NCBI RefSeq assembly: GCF_905404315.1
Contig: NC_066304.1
Coordinates: forward strand, 5,332,001 to 5,396,000
DNA from: Leptidea sinapis
Lineage: Eukaryota; Arthropoda; Insecta; Lepidoptera; Pieridae
Direction: 5' to 3'
Length of the DNA: 64,000 nucleotides
The notes under the pieces were generated by a model. It saw only the letters and a program-made list of their open reading frames with translations. It did no database searches and had not been told where the DNA came from. Made by a program: the position numbers and the translations under genes. Numbering within the stretch: position 1 is the stretch's first letter; every line of letters starts with the position of its first letter. Below are positions 32,790 through 43,260 of the stretch, piece by piece.

Positions 32790-33060
32790 ACCAGTGGGAG
32801 GCTTCTGTACATATTATGTGGGAAATGGGTACCGCAGCGGCGAATTCTTCTCCCGTGAAGTAGTAATATGCAAGCATTATTGCGTTTTAGTTTGAAAGGC
32901 GCTGCAGCTACTGAAATTCATGGGCTAATGACAACTAAGATCTTATATCTCAAATTGACGAGCGCAATTGTGATTCCGGACAGAATTTTGGATTTTACAA
33001 GAATTCTGGGTTATTGCATTGCATTGCAATGGGCAGGCGTAATACTTGCAATCGGATTAA
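32790..33060 (+). repeat. R300 repeat, diverged
   Basis: Starts CAGTGGGAGGCTTCTGTAC and keeps the AAGGCGCTGCAGCTACTGAAA core and GACGAGCGCAATTGTGATTCC. The 3' third is eroded. Confidence 0.7.
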
Positions 33061-34515
33061 TGATTAATGATTTGAAAAAATACTGTTCCTCAATCCTAAA
33101 CTTTAATATCCATAGTACCTACTAGACGAATATTATACCACTAAATGTTATGGATTTCAAACGCAGAGGAAGGAATTTATTTATTATTCATTAGTATATT
33201 GTACTCAGCACATACATATCGATACATCAGTTAGTTAGACGTGTAACATGTCTGAAATTTAGTATGTTTGAGACGAGTAGGTATAAGAAATTGTTCCATA
33301 AATGATAACCCATCATTATCAAAGTGAAACAAGTCGATAATTTCATGCAGTTAAGTTGTTACATCCAATATAATTTCATAAGTCTATGATATTTCGTTTT
33401 ATACAGTAATAACTCGAGTTGTTTTTACACGCTTTTTATGAGCTTCATGAAAAGGGGGGCATCCGGCTCGAAGGACCATGAAAAGGGGTGCACTTAGGGG
33501 TAGGTATATATATACTTATAGGTTTTTATGGAAAAAGTATTTATATACTTAAGATACTAAATTAATGTATGACACTTGCTAAATAACTATAATTAATGGA
33601 TACTAAGACTACTTGTGAGTACGCGGATCTCTACTACCTACTAATTGGAAATAATGGTTAAAATGGTTACTCGGGCCGGTCCTGTGATGGTTATAGACGA
33701 ATGGTTAATGGTAACTAGGACCGGCCCGATCAATGGTCACCCGCGTAGTGCCTTACTAAGGACAACACATGGTTTTATTACAATTAATTTTATCTACTAA
33801 GCAATTTTTGTAATATAATGCTGTTCGATGGATTTACTTCGAACACTTCACCTGTATATATGTTTGTTTGTAACCGACTCATTAGGGCGCGATTTTGACC
33901 CACTTTAAACGGCCAGATTTCGTTCAAACTTCGTAGATTTATTTAATATTTTTTTCTATTTCTCGATAAGTCAGGAATTGATGTTCATTTTAAATTTCAA
34001 CTATTATCTTTTCAACCAAAGCGTGTTTTTCAGTTTTTTTTTTTAAACTATTTTTATTTGAATTTGTTTGAGCAAACGTTTCTGAATTATTACTCTTTGG
34101 AAGTAAGGTATCGATATTATGTACCTATATGACCGTTGCTAAGTCAGCCTCTGGGCTATTTTGAACACAATTCGCTTCCATAATTCGGTTAGGTGGAAGC
34201 ATCATGGGAATACCGAATTATTGCTTACCATTTGAAAAGATGACGAGACGATGACACTTTGAAATTGGTGGTCTGGTAAAAGATAAAACTAATAATTGAA
34301 TTTATCCGTCATATAATTAAACGGATCCTCCCACTAGTAGAGTAGTTAATACTAGTGCAGTGCTAACAGTTACTAGGTTATCTTACTCGTGTGTTTAATT
34401 AACGAAACTACTTATGTGTGTCAAGAGACCAATATTATATGAACTGCGTGTGTGACAAAGCAGTTTGTTGTTAATATAAACACGTGCTATCCTATACTCT
34501 TTATTTATATATATA
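33061..34515. other. OATP intron 2 sequence with one GC-rich hairpin
   Basis: Mostly AT-rich. TCGGGCCGGTCCT (33671-33683) pairs perfectly with 33717-33729. The stretch at 33850-33950 (GTAACCGACTCATTAGGG) may be another dispersed repeat. No exon. Confidence 0.4.
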
Positions 34516-34517
34516 TC

Positions 34518-34735
34518 TAATATATAAAATTCTCATGTCGCGGTGTTTGTAGTTAAACTCCTTCGAAACGGCTTTACCGATTCTCATGAAATTTTGAGTA
34601 CATATTGGGTAGGTCTGAGGACAACATCTATTTTTCATCCCCCTAAATGTTAAGGGTTATTTTTGACAATTTCATTTCATCATCTACGATCAACAGTTAC
34701 TTTTGTATCGCGATTTTAATATCGGCAATACAATA
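34518..34735 (+). mobile_element. Helitron-like element, variant A, truncated
   Basis: Same start (TCTAATATATAAAATTCTC) and end block (GTATCGCGATTTTAATATCG) as 22636-22975, but it lacks the terminal CTAGT, being joined to a variant B copy. Confidence 0.6.
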
Positions 34736-35108
34736 TCTATACTAGCTGCCTCGACAGACGTTGTTCTGTAGATAATAAAAAAATACTGTTTTATAGGAAT
34801 TTACCAATAATATTTCAAAAAATCAAGAATTATTTCGTAAAATATGCTCCCTGTTGTTATACTTAATGAAATTGTTTCACAGCGGAACTATCAAACCGTG
34901 CGTCACTAAATTCTCTCATAGAAAATATGTCCATGTAAAACAAATATTGGAAATAAAAATAATTATGGGTCCTAAATCGAAATGAAAACTATCCTATCTC
35001 TCAAGTTGGACCAAACTACACTCCATGAAGTAATCCCCATTAAAATCCGTTCATTAGTTTAGGAGTCCATCGAGGACAAACAACGTGTCACGTAATTTAT
35101 ATATATTA
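34736..35108 (-). mobile_element. Helitron-like element, variant B
   Basis: Runs from ACTAGCTGCCTCGACAGACG to ACGTAATTTATATATATTA on the plus strand, complement of the B consensus. Near full length. Confidence 0.65.
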
Positions 35109-35750
35109 AGATATATTCTTTATAAGACCAATTATTTAGCCTGGGTTGCATCATATTAGCTGTTATAGCTAAGGTTAAAGTCAAATTTAACGTTAACAGT
35201 AACGCTGCCTTTAACATAGGCTGCGGAATATGTTGCACCATCGCTGCATCGTATAAATATCTAGGTAATAACGAACATTTATGTGATTATTATTACAGGT
35301 TGCTATTTAGCTATTTAACATTAACAATAGCTTTAACCGACGAAGATTGGACGGTTAAGATTAACAGTTAAACTTATGAGGTCATCTAAAAATTGTCAAA
35401 TGATGCAACACATTTTTGCTTAACCGGTACTTTAACATGTTTGTTATTGCTAAAGTTAGTTGATATAGCCGAGCCTAAGTATGTTAAAAATTCTCTATAC
35501 CTGTTAACGCAGTTTACAAGTAACAAAGATAAAAATATCCATTTAAACTTCAAACTGTTTAAACTAATCTCGTTGAAAGTGTTAAAGAGTCTTATATCAA
35601 ACAGAAGAGTAAGAGTTTCCGGATGAATTGGAGGGATCAGCGACGGACACGTCCACTGTCTCAACAACGGAATTACAAGGAGACCAACTCCTTGGGAACA
35701 TTTTATATCAGAAGACGATCTATGATGGTACCAAAGCTTAGATCATATAT
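35109..35750. other. OATP intron 2 sequence, nothing recognised
   Basis: Repeated TTAACAGT / GCTATAACAGCTA-like motifs on both strands (35150-35380) suggest an eroded inverted repeat. No coding support. Confidence 0.35.
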
Positions 35751-35754
35751 ACGT

Positions 35755-36062
35755 TTTTTTTTATGAAAAAAGGGACGAGACGAGCATGACGTTCAGCTGA
35801 TGGAAATTGATACGCCCTGCCCATTACAATGTAGTGCCACTCAGGATTCTTGAAAAACCCTAAAATTCTGAGCGGCACAACAATTGCGCTCGTCACCTTG
35901 AGACATAAGATGTTAAGTCTCATTTGTCCGGTAATTTCACTAGCTACGGCGCCCTTCAGACCGAAACACAGTAATGTTTACACATTACTGCTTCACGGCA
36001 GAAATAGCCGCCGTTGTGGTACCCATAACCTAGCCGGCATCCTGTGCAAAGGAGCCTCCCAC
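35755..36062 (-). repeat. R300 repeat, full length
   Basis: Complement of the consensus from the T-rich end at 35755 to CAAAGGAGCCTCCCACTG at 36062. One of the best preserved copies. Confidence 0.85.
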
Positions 36063-36065
36063 TGT

Positions 36066-36600
36066 TCTAGATATACTATGACAGCTGTGAAAACGTCGAA
36101 AAAAAAATGAGTTTAGAGTGAACCTCTGCGAGTGCGCTCTGGCCAGTAATGTTGGGATCACGCTCTGGTCTGGCAACGTTAGTAAAACAGAAGAATCCTC
36201 AGGCAACAACGACGCATTGCATCATCCAGCGTCAGGCGTTAGCTTCGAAGATCTTCCTGGCTGCCTTAAGAATAAAATGCAATGCAATTTTTAAATTCTA
36301 CTTTTTGATTAAATTGTATTTTCGGATTGATTCACTATGGTCCATGACGAAGAAAAGGTTGGGAGCCACTGGTCTAGATAGACAATGACAGCTGTGTAAA
36401 CGTCGAAAAAAATAGACTTAAGAACTAACCTCTATTTTGAGCAATTAGCGCACACTAACACGAAGTGTCATACAAATCGCTAGTGTAAGACGTAGCCTGT
36501 CACGCACACTAAACTAATATTCCTGGCCTGTTTTTATCGGTTGTCTAACAGCGAGAGACTTTATCTAGACGTATAAATTATTTAAGATGTTATGTCGTCT
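36066..36600. repeat. Copies related to the 1201-1468 MITE
   Basis: GACAGCTGTG-AAACGTCGAAAAA occurs at about 36079 and 36388, complementary to a block inside the MITE at 1270-1310. The GCTAGTGTAAGACGTAGC end and its neighbour (CACGCACACTAAACTAATATT) recur at 36478-36525. Boundaries unclear. Confidence 0.5.
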
Positions 36601-36867
36601 TGTACAGCATTGTCTAGATTACAATAATTATTATAATGGCACAATCAACTTTTAATTAGTTTCAATTTAAGCCTTCAATCATTTTGAATATTTTTTCAAC
36701 ATGGCATGCGTTAGGATTGACACTCTAATTCACATGGTATTTAAATGTACTTTACCAGTAGGTGCTATGTAAAGCAGACTATGTTTTTTTTACTGTAAAT
36801 TATTTGGATTACAATGGCCACCACGAATGAAATGATATTTGGGTTTTAAACACACAATCTTATATAT

Positions 36868-37232
36868 TACTAGCTGATGTCCGCGTAGATAAAGAGTTTT
36901 TAAAAATAATAAGCAGGTTTGGAAATCCCATTTCCTATTCCAGTTCCAGTTCCCGCTTTCGCTCCCGTTCCCAACATATTATTTGAATCCTATTTCGAGG
37001 AACATTGCAAACTAAGCAAGTCTATTATTGGTATAGTTATAGCTCAACGAAGTGAATTCCAGTTGTTCACAAACCTCACGGCAACCATGGATTGTTCCGG
37101 GATAAAATGTAGCCTATGTCCTTTCTTAAGCTCTAGTCTGTCGCTGTACCAAATTTCATAAAAATCGGTTCAGTAGCTCCGGCGTAAAGGCGTAACAAAC
37201 AAACTCACATTCACATTTATAATATTAGTTGG
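36868..37232 (+). repeat. Dispersed repeat ending TTATAATATTAGT
   Basis: Begins TACTAGCTGATGTCCGCG and ends GTAACAAACAAACTCACATT..TTATAATATTAG, with AAATCGGTTCAGTAGCTCCGG before it. This is a well-known lepidopteran repeat layout. Class uncertain. The Pro-rich frame inside comes from a CCCGTTCC-like microsatellite. Confidence 0.6.
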
Positions 37233-37394
37233 TATAACGCAATGAAATGACTCCAATGGATTACTCCAAGTTTAAAATCACTTATCCCTGCCATGTTATT
37301 CTGTAGTGACAAAGATATTTTAACTTTTCTTCGTAAAAAAAAATATTGAAGTAGGCGTTACTTTGCGGAAATCCATAATTATCCAAATGTTTTG

Positions 37395-37500
37395 AGTTTT
37401 CTTTAGTGTTAATTCCGCCAATATTTGTCTTTTAAACAATTCGACACGTGTTACGCCTCTACACGAGGCATCTTCAGGACATGTTGACAAAATCTGGCAC
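37395..37500 (-). repeat. Arm copy of the 2132-2335 fold-back element
   Basis: AAACAATTCGACACGTGTTA followed by CGCCTCTACACGAGGCATC is the same arm with two changes, and the GAGTTTTCTTTAGTGTTAAT block is shared with 1600-1640 and, complemented, with 2338-2372. Confidence 0.65.
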
Positions 37501-38515
37501 GTTATTAAGTCTCATTTTTATTTTATTTTATTTATTCATAAAGGCTTACCAACTAAATACAATGTATTAACTTATGCACTAAGAATTAAACAAATATAAT
37601 GAAATAGTTTAAATGTACTTAAATTATAGGTAGGCACAACATTACTATAAGAAATACATGTGATATTTTAAAATCAGAAAACCTATAAATTTTGGAGCGC
37701 AATATAAATTTGTTTTAACATGTGGACTTTACTTCATGTTATTAATAACACAGACATAGTTAAATCGTAGTGTACCAAGTATAATAAGATCCTACGACGT
37801 TGATTTGTAAACTAATCAGTACCTGGCGTAAAACAAGTTTTTGTTCTTCATTAAAACTAACATAGTACCTACATACATGCTTACAGACAACATTGCTTTA
37901 TAAATAAAGCCAGATTCATGACTTCGACGAGGCGGCGGCCTGCCCCGTCAAACTTGTTTTAATACCGAAACAGTAAGTAATGTCTATACACGACGTTGAG
38001 ATAATGTTATATGCGAAAGTGTTTGCTTCCCAAGAATTGTGTGTGAATCGATTGATAAAAACGTTCTAAATAGGTCCAGGACCTCCAGGGGACAACGAGA
38101 GACTCGACGGGGGTCTTCGTTGGCGTGACAAAAAAATGTGGGTTCACAATTCGTAAGCAGGGATCCACGAAAATTCATCTGCTTTCGATACTAAAGAACT
38201 ATAATGTTGGTTTGACTTCACCTATCAATATCTTATGACATCATGCATTTTCCATATTCGCTTTTTTTGACTGTCCAATATTAATTTATCTACTCACAGC
38301 ACAATCAATTAATTAAATTCACCAGTCAACTCTCACTTTTTCGAAAACTATTAAGTCGTGTTTGGAACTCAGTCACAACGTAAACTTTCAAAGTTATATC
38401 TAATCTTGACAATTTTGTTGAGTTTTAGGGATATGATAAAATTGTATCTGCAGGTGTTCCACCGCAAGCAGCTAAATTTCGAAAGCGGAAAAAGAAAATC
38501 AGTTCATCCACATAA
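37501..38515. other. OATP intron 2 sequence, nothing recognised
   Basis: AT-rich with no exon or repeat edge supported. Confidence 0.35.
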
Positions 38516-38519
38516 GCAA

Positions 38520-38665
38520 TCCAGCCGTTCACAGAACACTGGGTTTCCAACAATTCAAGCAGCTCTGCGTCGCATTCGGTCAAATTGATCGAGCTGATAC
38601 TGGGGTGCGCCAGACCAGAGATACTCCTTAGGAGGCCGGACCTGCGCTTTGTAGAGGCTTTGTAG
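38520..38665 (-). mobile_element. CR1-like RT internal fragment
   Basis: Aligns with 13508-13660: CCAGCCGTTCACAGA, CACTGGG, GAGCTGATACTGGGGTGCGC, AGGCCGGACCTGCGC. Not coding now. Confidence 0.75.
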
Positions 38666-38867
38666 AACTCACTGGGCTTATTAGATTTAACATATTGTCA
38701 TGTACTCGTATATGTCTTACAGAGATGATTTTACGATGCCGCTCAGTATCTAGAATCTTGATTGAAACAAATCAGGATTCTTGAATCCTGAGCGGCACTG
38801 AAATTGAAATAGTTGTAGAGAAAATATTTTTTTTTTACTTTTTACTTGTCTTTTATATTATCAGTGG

Positions 38868-39170
38868 GATGCTCCTTTGCATAGGATACCGGCTAGATTA
38901 TAGGTACCACAACGGCGCCTATTCCTGCCGTGAAGCAGTAATGTGTAAGCATCATTTTGTTTCAGTCTGAAGGGCGCCGTAGCTAGTGAAACTACTAGTC
39001 AAACGTGACTTAACATCTTTTGTCTCAAGGAGACAATTGTGGTCCTGATCAGAATTTTTGGGATTTTCAAGAATCCTAAGAATCCTGAGCGACATTGCAT
39101 TGTAATAGAAAGAGCGTATATATTAACATCAGCTGAACGTCCTGCTTGTCTTCTCCCTTATTGTCATAAA
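38868..39170 (+). repeat. R300 repeat
   Basis: From CAGTGGGATGCTCCTTTGC to CTTGTCTTCTCCCTTATTGT. Core AGGGCGCCGTAGCTAGTG retained. Confidence 0.75.
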
Positions 39171-40015
39171 AAAACACGTGTCAATTAGCTACTTAGCTGT
39201 GCCATAGTTTGTTTTATAACGCGTCATAGTTATAGGCAGATGACACAGTGTAACATCAGGTTGGTCATCTGCACGTCATAAAAACCCATACAAAATGTCG
39301 TACATGCTCAACAAAACAAAGAAGTCCTTCAAAATACCGCACACAACGTTAAAATAATATATCCATATATGCACACATTGATTCAACCTGTACAAAGAGC
39401 CCGTGTTTAATTTAAACTGTTGTTTGCAGACAAAGCTTTTTAAAATGGCTCTACGTCTGTCTGTTAGTTTGATGCTTTCTATAATATCTCGTGTTAGGAG
39501 CAAGAACTGAAACCAGCAGTTATTTCAACAATCAATCACCTTATGTAATCTCTGACAATGCACGTCAAACTCGAGACAATATTTACGTCTACCTACACTA
39601 CATCCCTCCCCACTAAATTTACAATGCAACCCCAAAATACTTACTACAATGTACAGTTATCAAAGTAAACTTAATACCTAATATTGCGCATCTTATCTAA
39701 TCTACATTTACGTACAGGACGAGACCGGGTCGGTACCAACGCAGCGGAAGGTGACTTTGAGGATCCATCTTGAACATCAGGAACATTATCGCTTTCTTTC
39801 CTCTACTACCTTCCCCCCCTCCCCTTGCAACTCACCACGCGCACTTACAAAAGTAAACATTGTACACAATGTTAACCCTTTACCAATATGAATCTAATAG
39901 GTCCCCTACCTAGAGGTGTGTCAGTTCCTGTCAGTTTTTCTTAAATAGTCAGTAGCTTTAACTTAAGGAAGCTCAAAAATACATCTACAGCTTGCCACTC
40001 AATAACATTATATAT
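39171..40015. other. OATP intron 2 sequence, nothing recognised
   Basis: AT-rich. A C-rich patch at 39800-39830. No exon. Confidence 0.35.
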
Positions 40016-40017
40016 AG

Positions 40018-40258
40018 AATATACTAGCGTATATACGACCTGACAGCTCGATAATACGTGACCAATATTGATTTGTTATTGTGTGTGTAGCTAGTTGTTT
40101 AATATATAAAATACTAAGAAGCTAATGACAAAGAGTCTGTTTATGATCCATCAGTCAAAACCGGTTAAAGTAACATTCGCTTTCCTTTTCTATCTTGTTA
40201 TATCTCCATTAGAGTTGTTCTTCTCTCTCATATGCGTTGTTTGTCTACACGCTAGAAT
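40018..40258. mobile_element. MITE with CTAGCGTATA-type inverted ends
   Basis: Left ATACTAGCGTATATACGACC and right GTTTGTCTACACGCTAGAAT are imperfect inverted repeats. Related to 17190-17450 and 47655-47875. 241 bp, non-coding. Confidence 0.65.
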
Positions 40259-40267
40259 ATGTAACAT

Positions 40268-40846
40268 GTCTTATTCATAATGATTTAGCGGAGATTTAAA
40301 ACAACGCTAATATACGCTTGTTAAAAAGTGATATTCATAATCGCATATTAGAGGTTAAAAGCTCATTATCTCTTCGATAAAGCTGACGTGACTTATAGCA
40401 GCCAGGACCCTTCTATAGACCTATTTTAAGCACTCGAACGCAAAAAACATGGCCGACATCGATCAGCTGTTCGTTAAATAATGTGTTTTAAAGCTTCCCA
40501 CTCAAAGTTGTTGGATATCCGTCTTAAATTGACAACCGACAGACTTCAAAACTTTGATTTTTGAAGTTTGAAATTATTTTGACATCGACTTTTGACAACT
40601 GACAAACCATTGACAGTGAAAAGATGTCTGTTTCCATTGACAGTTCCTCATTAAATTAGTTATTATCATGTTTTTTGTACGAAATGGCAACATTGCGTAC
40701 TATAGAGACGTATTAGTTTTTTTAGTTATGGGAGATTTATCTAACGAATATGAATAAGGAATTTTATCGAACGTTCGATAGGCTTAAAACAAGTTTTAAC
40801 TTATATAGATTTATACCTTCGAAAAGCGTTTTATTATGAATAAGGC
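40268..40846. mobile_element. MITE with CTTATTCATAAT inverted ends
   Basis: CTTATTCATAAT at 40270-40281 and its complement at 40833-40844 bound a 0.58-kb non-coding block with several ATTGACAG / TTTGACA motifs in both orientations. A short relative with the same ends is at 48948-49078. Confidence 0.55.
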
Positions 40847-41007
40847 AGCAAGTCTATGTTAAGGACAATATGAAAATGATAATTGAAAGTGATAATTTAG
40901 TTCAGTTTCGATTTATACTTATAAAACAAATGCCGACCCGGCCAATGTTGTTTTGCCATAAACTAAATACCCCGCGCCCGCTCATTGCGTGATTTTTTTT
41001 TCTTTCT

Positions 41008-41125
41008 TTTTATGGAATAGGAGGACAAACGAGCGTACGGGTCACCTGGTGTTAAGTGATCACCGCCGCCCACATTCACTTGCAACACCAGAGGAATCAC
41101 AAGAGCGTTGCCGGCCTTTAGAATT
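41008..41125 (-). mobile_element. CR1-like 3' end fragment
   Basis: TTTTATGGAATAGGAGGAC through GAGCGTTGCCGGCCTTTAG is nearly identical to the complement of the CR1-like 3' UTR and last codons at 13100-13220. Confidence 0.85.
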
Positions 41126-42128
41126 GTCATATGTAATGAAATGTCAGTGACTGAATTATTTTTTATTGCAAATATATAGGTATTTCTAAGTCAAAAATAA
41201 AGGGTAAGTAATCACCAACATATCAAACACTTAAACCTTCTCCGAAACACGCTGCATCTTATAGCACAATTAGTATTATTCCGACTGGTTCGATAGTTTT
41301 CGCAGTATAACCGAAGGAAAAGAACGGCTCTCCATACTTTCGTATCTCTAATACGAAAGTAAAACAAAGCAAAAACGCTAATGTAATTAAGTATTTTAAG
41401 ATTGTAATTAATATTTTAAATTGAAAGTGTGTGCTTCTTCTTGCTAATATAGTGCTTTCTATTCTATTCTATTCTAAGCCAAGCTAAAGTAGTAATATTA
41501 ATACTGTAGCGGGCCAAAGGCCTCGCCAGTAAATTATTTCTCACAATTGACATAATCGTGTTCGCACGAACTGATTATTACGTGCTAGTTGGATGCGAAA
41601 CTTTTCCATAATAATACGACTTACACCCGTAATTATTATAAAAGTAAAAGTTATGTTAGATTTATGCAAGAAATAGACATAAAATATATACATGTACCTA
41701 CAATGTTTGATTAGTGTAGAGTTATTACATAGCTATGCATTGTAAATGACTGCAAATATAATTGTATTAATTTTTAATCCTTTGAATTAATAATTTATGT
41801 GATTGTGATGCGTTCACTTGTCGAGAAGTGATCACATGCATGATGAGCGATGGTGCGCTGTTTCGTCGGGTAATATTAAAAATACCAGACACCGGAAATG
41901 GATTTATAGATCAAACTTATACTATTAAACTATTCGTCTCAGCGACTTGTCAAAACATTAAGAGACGGACAGATTGAGCTAATGACCCATTAAGATAATA
42001 TATTATATGCAACATTTCATGCCTTACTACTACTGGTGGGAGGTCTTCGAAAGCGCATCAAAGAAGTATGAATACGTAGGTGGTTTTAAGTTTACTTGTT
42101 CAAGTTGTTGTAACAATATAAAACTCAC
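41126..42128. other. OATP intron 2, first kilobase, nothing recognised
   Basis: AT-rich, with a short TTCTA pentamer run near 41457-41476. No exon. Confidence 0.4.
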
Positions 42129-42862
42129 CCATATAAAGTGGTGACTGTCTGCTTCCCACGTTGTCGTCAACGTAAGGTATGCCCAAGGTGGCGATCCCGG
42201 TCTGGCCCACGCCCACGACCAGCAGACAGAAGAACAGCCAGGGTATCACCACGGCTGCGATGGAGGAGCGCGCTGCCGTGCTCTTCATATGAGCGGCGTC
42301 GCACACCACTGTGGAGTTCCCGTCCGTGGAGCACACGGGCGCCGGCTCCGCCCGGTGTGAGTCAAGGTGCACGTCCATCAGCTGGGTCCCGTACAGCATG
42401 TGGGGCACCACGCAGCCAACCACCCCCACCGCCAGCACCAGCATCATGCACGCGATCCACCTCGGCCGGTGTCCCCGTCCCGCCAGATACGTCAGAAACA
42501 ATGCCGTGCATATTTGCCCGATCTCTGTCGCCGACAAGAGAATCCCGGTCGTCTTCGATTCAATTTTGTACAACTTCTCCACAGTTGTCGTTACGCTCAC
42601 GAAGTATGTGAGGAACATGCCTTGCAGCACCCATCCCGACAGAAACACCAGCATAAACACTCTTGTTGAATGGAAGGCCGAGCGGGGCTCCTGTCGCTCG
42701 GACGGTGGGAGCTTGCAGTCCAAGGAGCCATTGTTGTTTCCGGCGGCTAATCGTTCTTGCTCTTCCGGTGTGGCCTCGACGCCTTTCATAGCGCTTTCCT
42801 CGGACGCAGGACCGGTGGGAACCGCCTCCCCGCCCGCTGAGATGACCGCGACAACGGGTGCG
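42129..42862 (-). CDS. Oatp: OATP coding exon 2: N-terminal tail and TM1-TM4
   Basis: The largest coding exon, 734 bp, phase 2 in and phase 1 out, bounded by TTGTTGCAG and a GGGTGAGT donor. It encodes an acidic, Pro/Gly-rich cytosolic tail of about 70 residues. TM1 follows (about 71-92, FMLVFLSGWVLQGMF), then the conserved segment SKTTGILLSATEIGQ leading into TM2. The motif AGRGHRPRWIAC lies in the TM2-TM3 loop, with TM3 after it. An extracellular loop carries one N-glycosylation site (NST) and two cysteines. TM4 ends in GVGQTGIATLGIPYVDDN. The last motif and GHRPRW are diagnostic for OATPs. The exon is markedly GC-rich compared with its surroundings. Confidence 0.95.
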
Positions 42863-42932
42863 CTGCAACAAAACAAAATACAGTTATTCATCTATTTAAG
42901 ACAAATATTTGTGGTTTCGTAATCAAACTCAC

Positions 42933-42937
42933 GTCAT
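42933..42937 (-). CDS. Oatp: OATP coding exon 1 (start codon exon, ATG AC)
   Basis: The exon ends ATGAC before a GTGAGT donor. Joining AC to the first base of the next exon (C) gives Met-Thr-Ala-Pro and continues the long OATP frame. The intron is only 70 bp (42863-42932) and ends in a clean TTGTTGCAG acceptor. Without splicing the ATG would meet TGA at the third codon. An upstream out-of-frame ATG (ATG CAA TAA) is a two-codon uORF. The 5' untranslated part of the exon extends rightwards but its start cannot be fixed. Confidence 0.75.
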
Positions 42938-43260
42938 AATTATTGCATTCGGATGGTTAGCGCGATGAGCAGCTCTGGTGCTATGTTAAGTCAATCAACG
43001 GAGCGGAAACGAGACGCACGCGAAGCTCGCCACTTCCTGATAACGGACTGAGCAGGAATGTGAGCATAGATCGCGAAACTAAGTTCAGAGTCGATGCACT
43101 CGAGGCGAGAGATACGAATTATTTCGGGCAGAAACTGGATTGAGTGCGAGGGATGTAGAGGCTGCGTGCGCGCTCCCGGCCCGGCGCGGTCAGACTGCAG
43201 CGTGCACTAAGCACTTGCACTCAGAGCTCACGGCACCCGCGTTGCCCGCCCCTCGACATG
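42938..43260 (-). promoter_or_regulatory. Probable OATP 5' UTR and proximal promoter (GC/CpG-rich)
   Basis: The stretch immediately upstream of the OATP start is clearly richer in CG dinucleotides than the AT-rich flanks. It lacks recognised transposons, as expected for a promoter and 5' UTR. A TCAGT arthropod initiator match occurs on the minus strand at 43047-43051, but no matching downstream element was found at +28. The transcription start is therefore only a candidate. Confidence 0.35.

Larger units (their letters stand above)
105..42937 (-). other. Oatp: OATP/SLCO-family transporter gene, eight coding exons, 3' end outside the window
   Basis: Gene span of an organic anion transporting polypeptide, a plasma-membrane 12-TM solute carrier that in insects takes up organic anions and, for Oatp74D, ecdysteroids. 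Eight exons read right to left with consistent phases: 2, 1, 1, 1, 1, 1, 0, 2 at successive exon ends. The in-window product is about 522 residues: an N-terminal cytosolic tail of about 70 residues, TM1-4 (exon 2), TM5 (exon 3), TM6 (exons 3/4), TM7 (exon 5), TM8 (exons 5/6), TM9 (exons 6/7), then the Kazal-like cysteine loop (exons 7/8). The family signature DPRWVGAWWLG precedes TM6. Usual insect length is about 650-750 residues, so TM10-12 and the C-terminus are missing to the left. The TM1-TM2 motifs (YFVSVTTTVEKL, SATEIGQICTALFLTY) look more like Oatp74D than the Oatp33E/58D type. This is inferred from family memory and not verified. Confidence 0.95.

Noticed and set aside
36919..37161. 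Proline-rich open frame
   Set aside because: It is a CCCGTTCC-like simple repeat inside a common dispersed repeat.
42138..42922. Several plus-strand frames and one extra minus-strand frame over OATP exon 2
   Set aside because: They are shadows of the GC-rich coding exon and show no domain.
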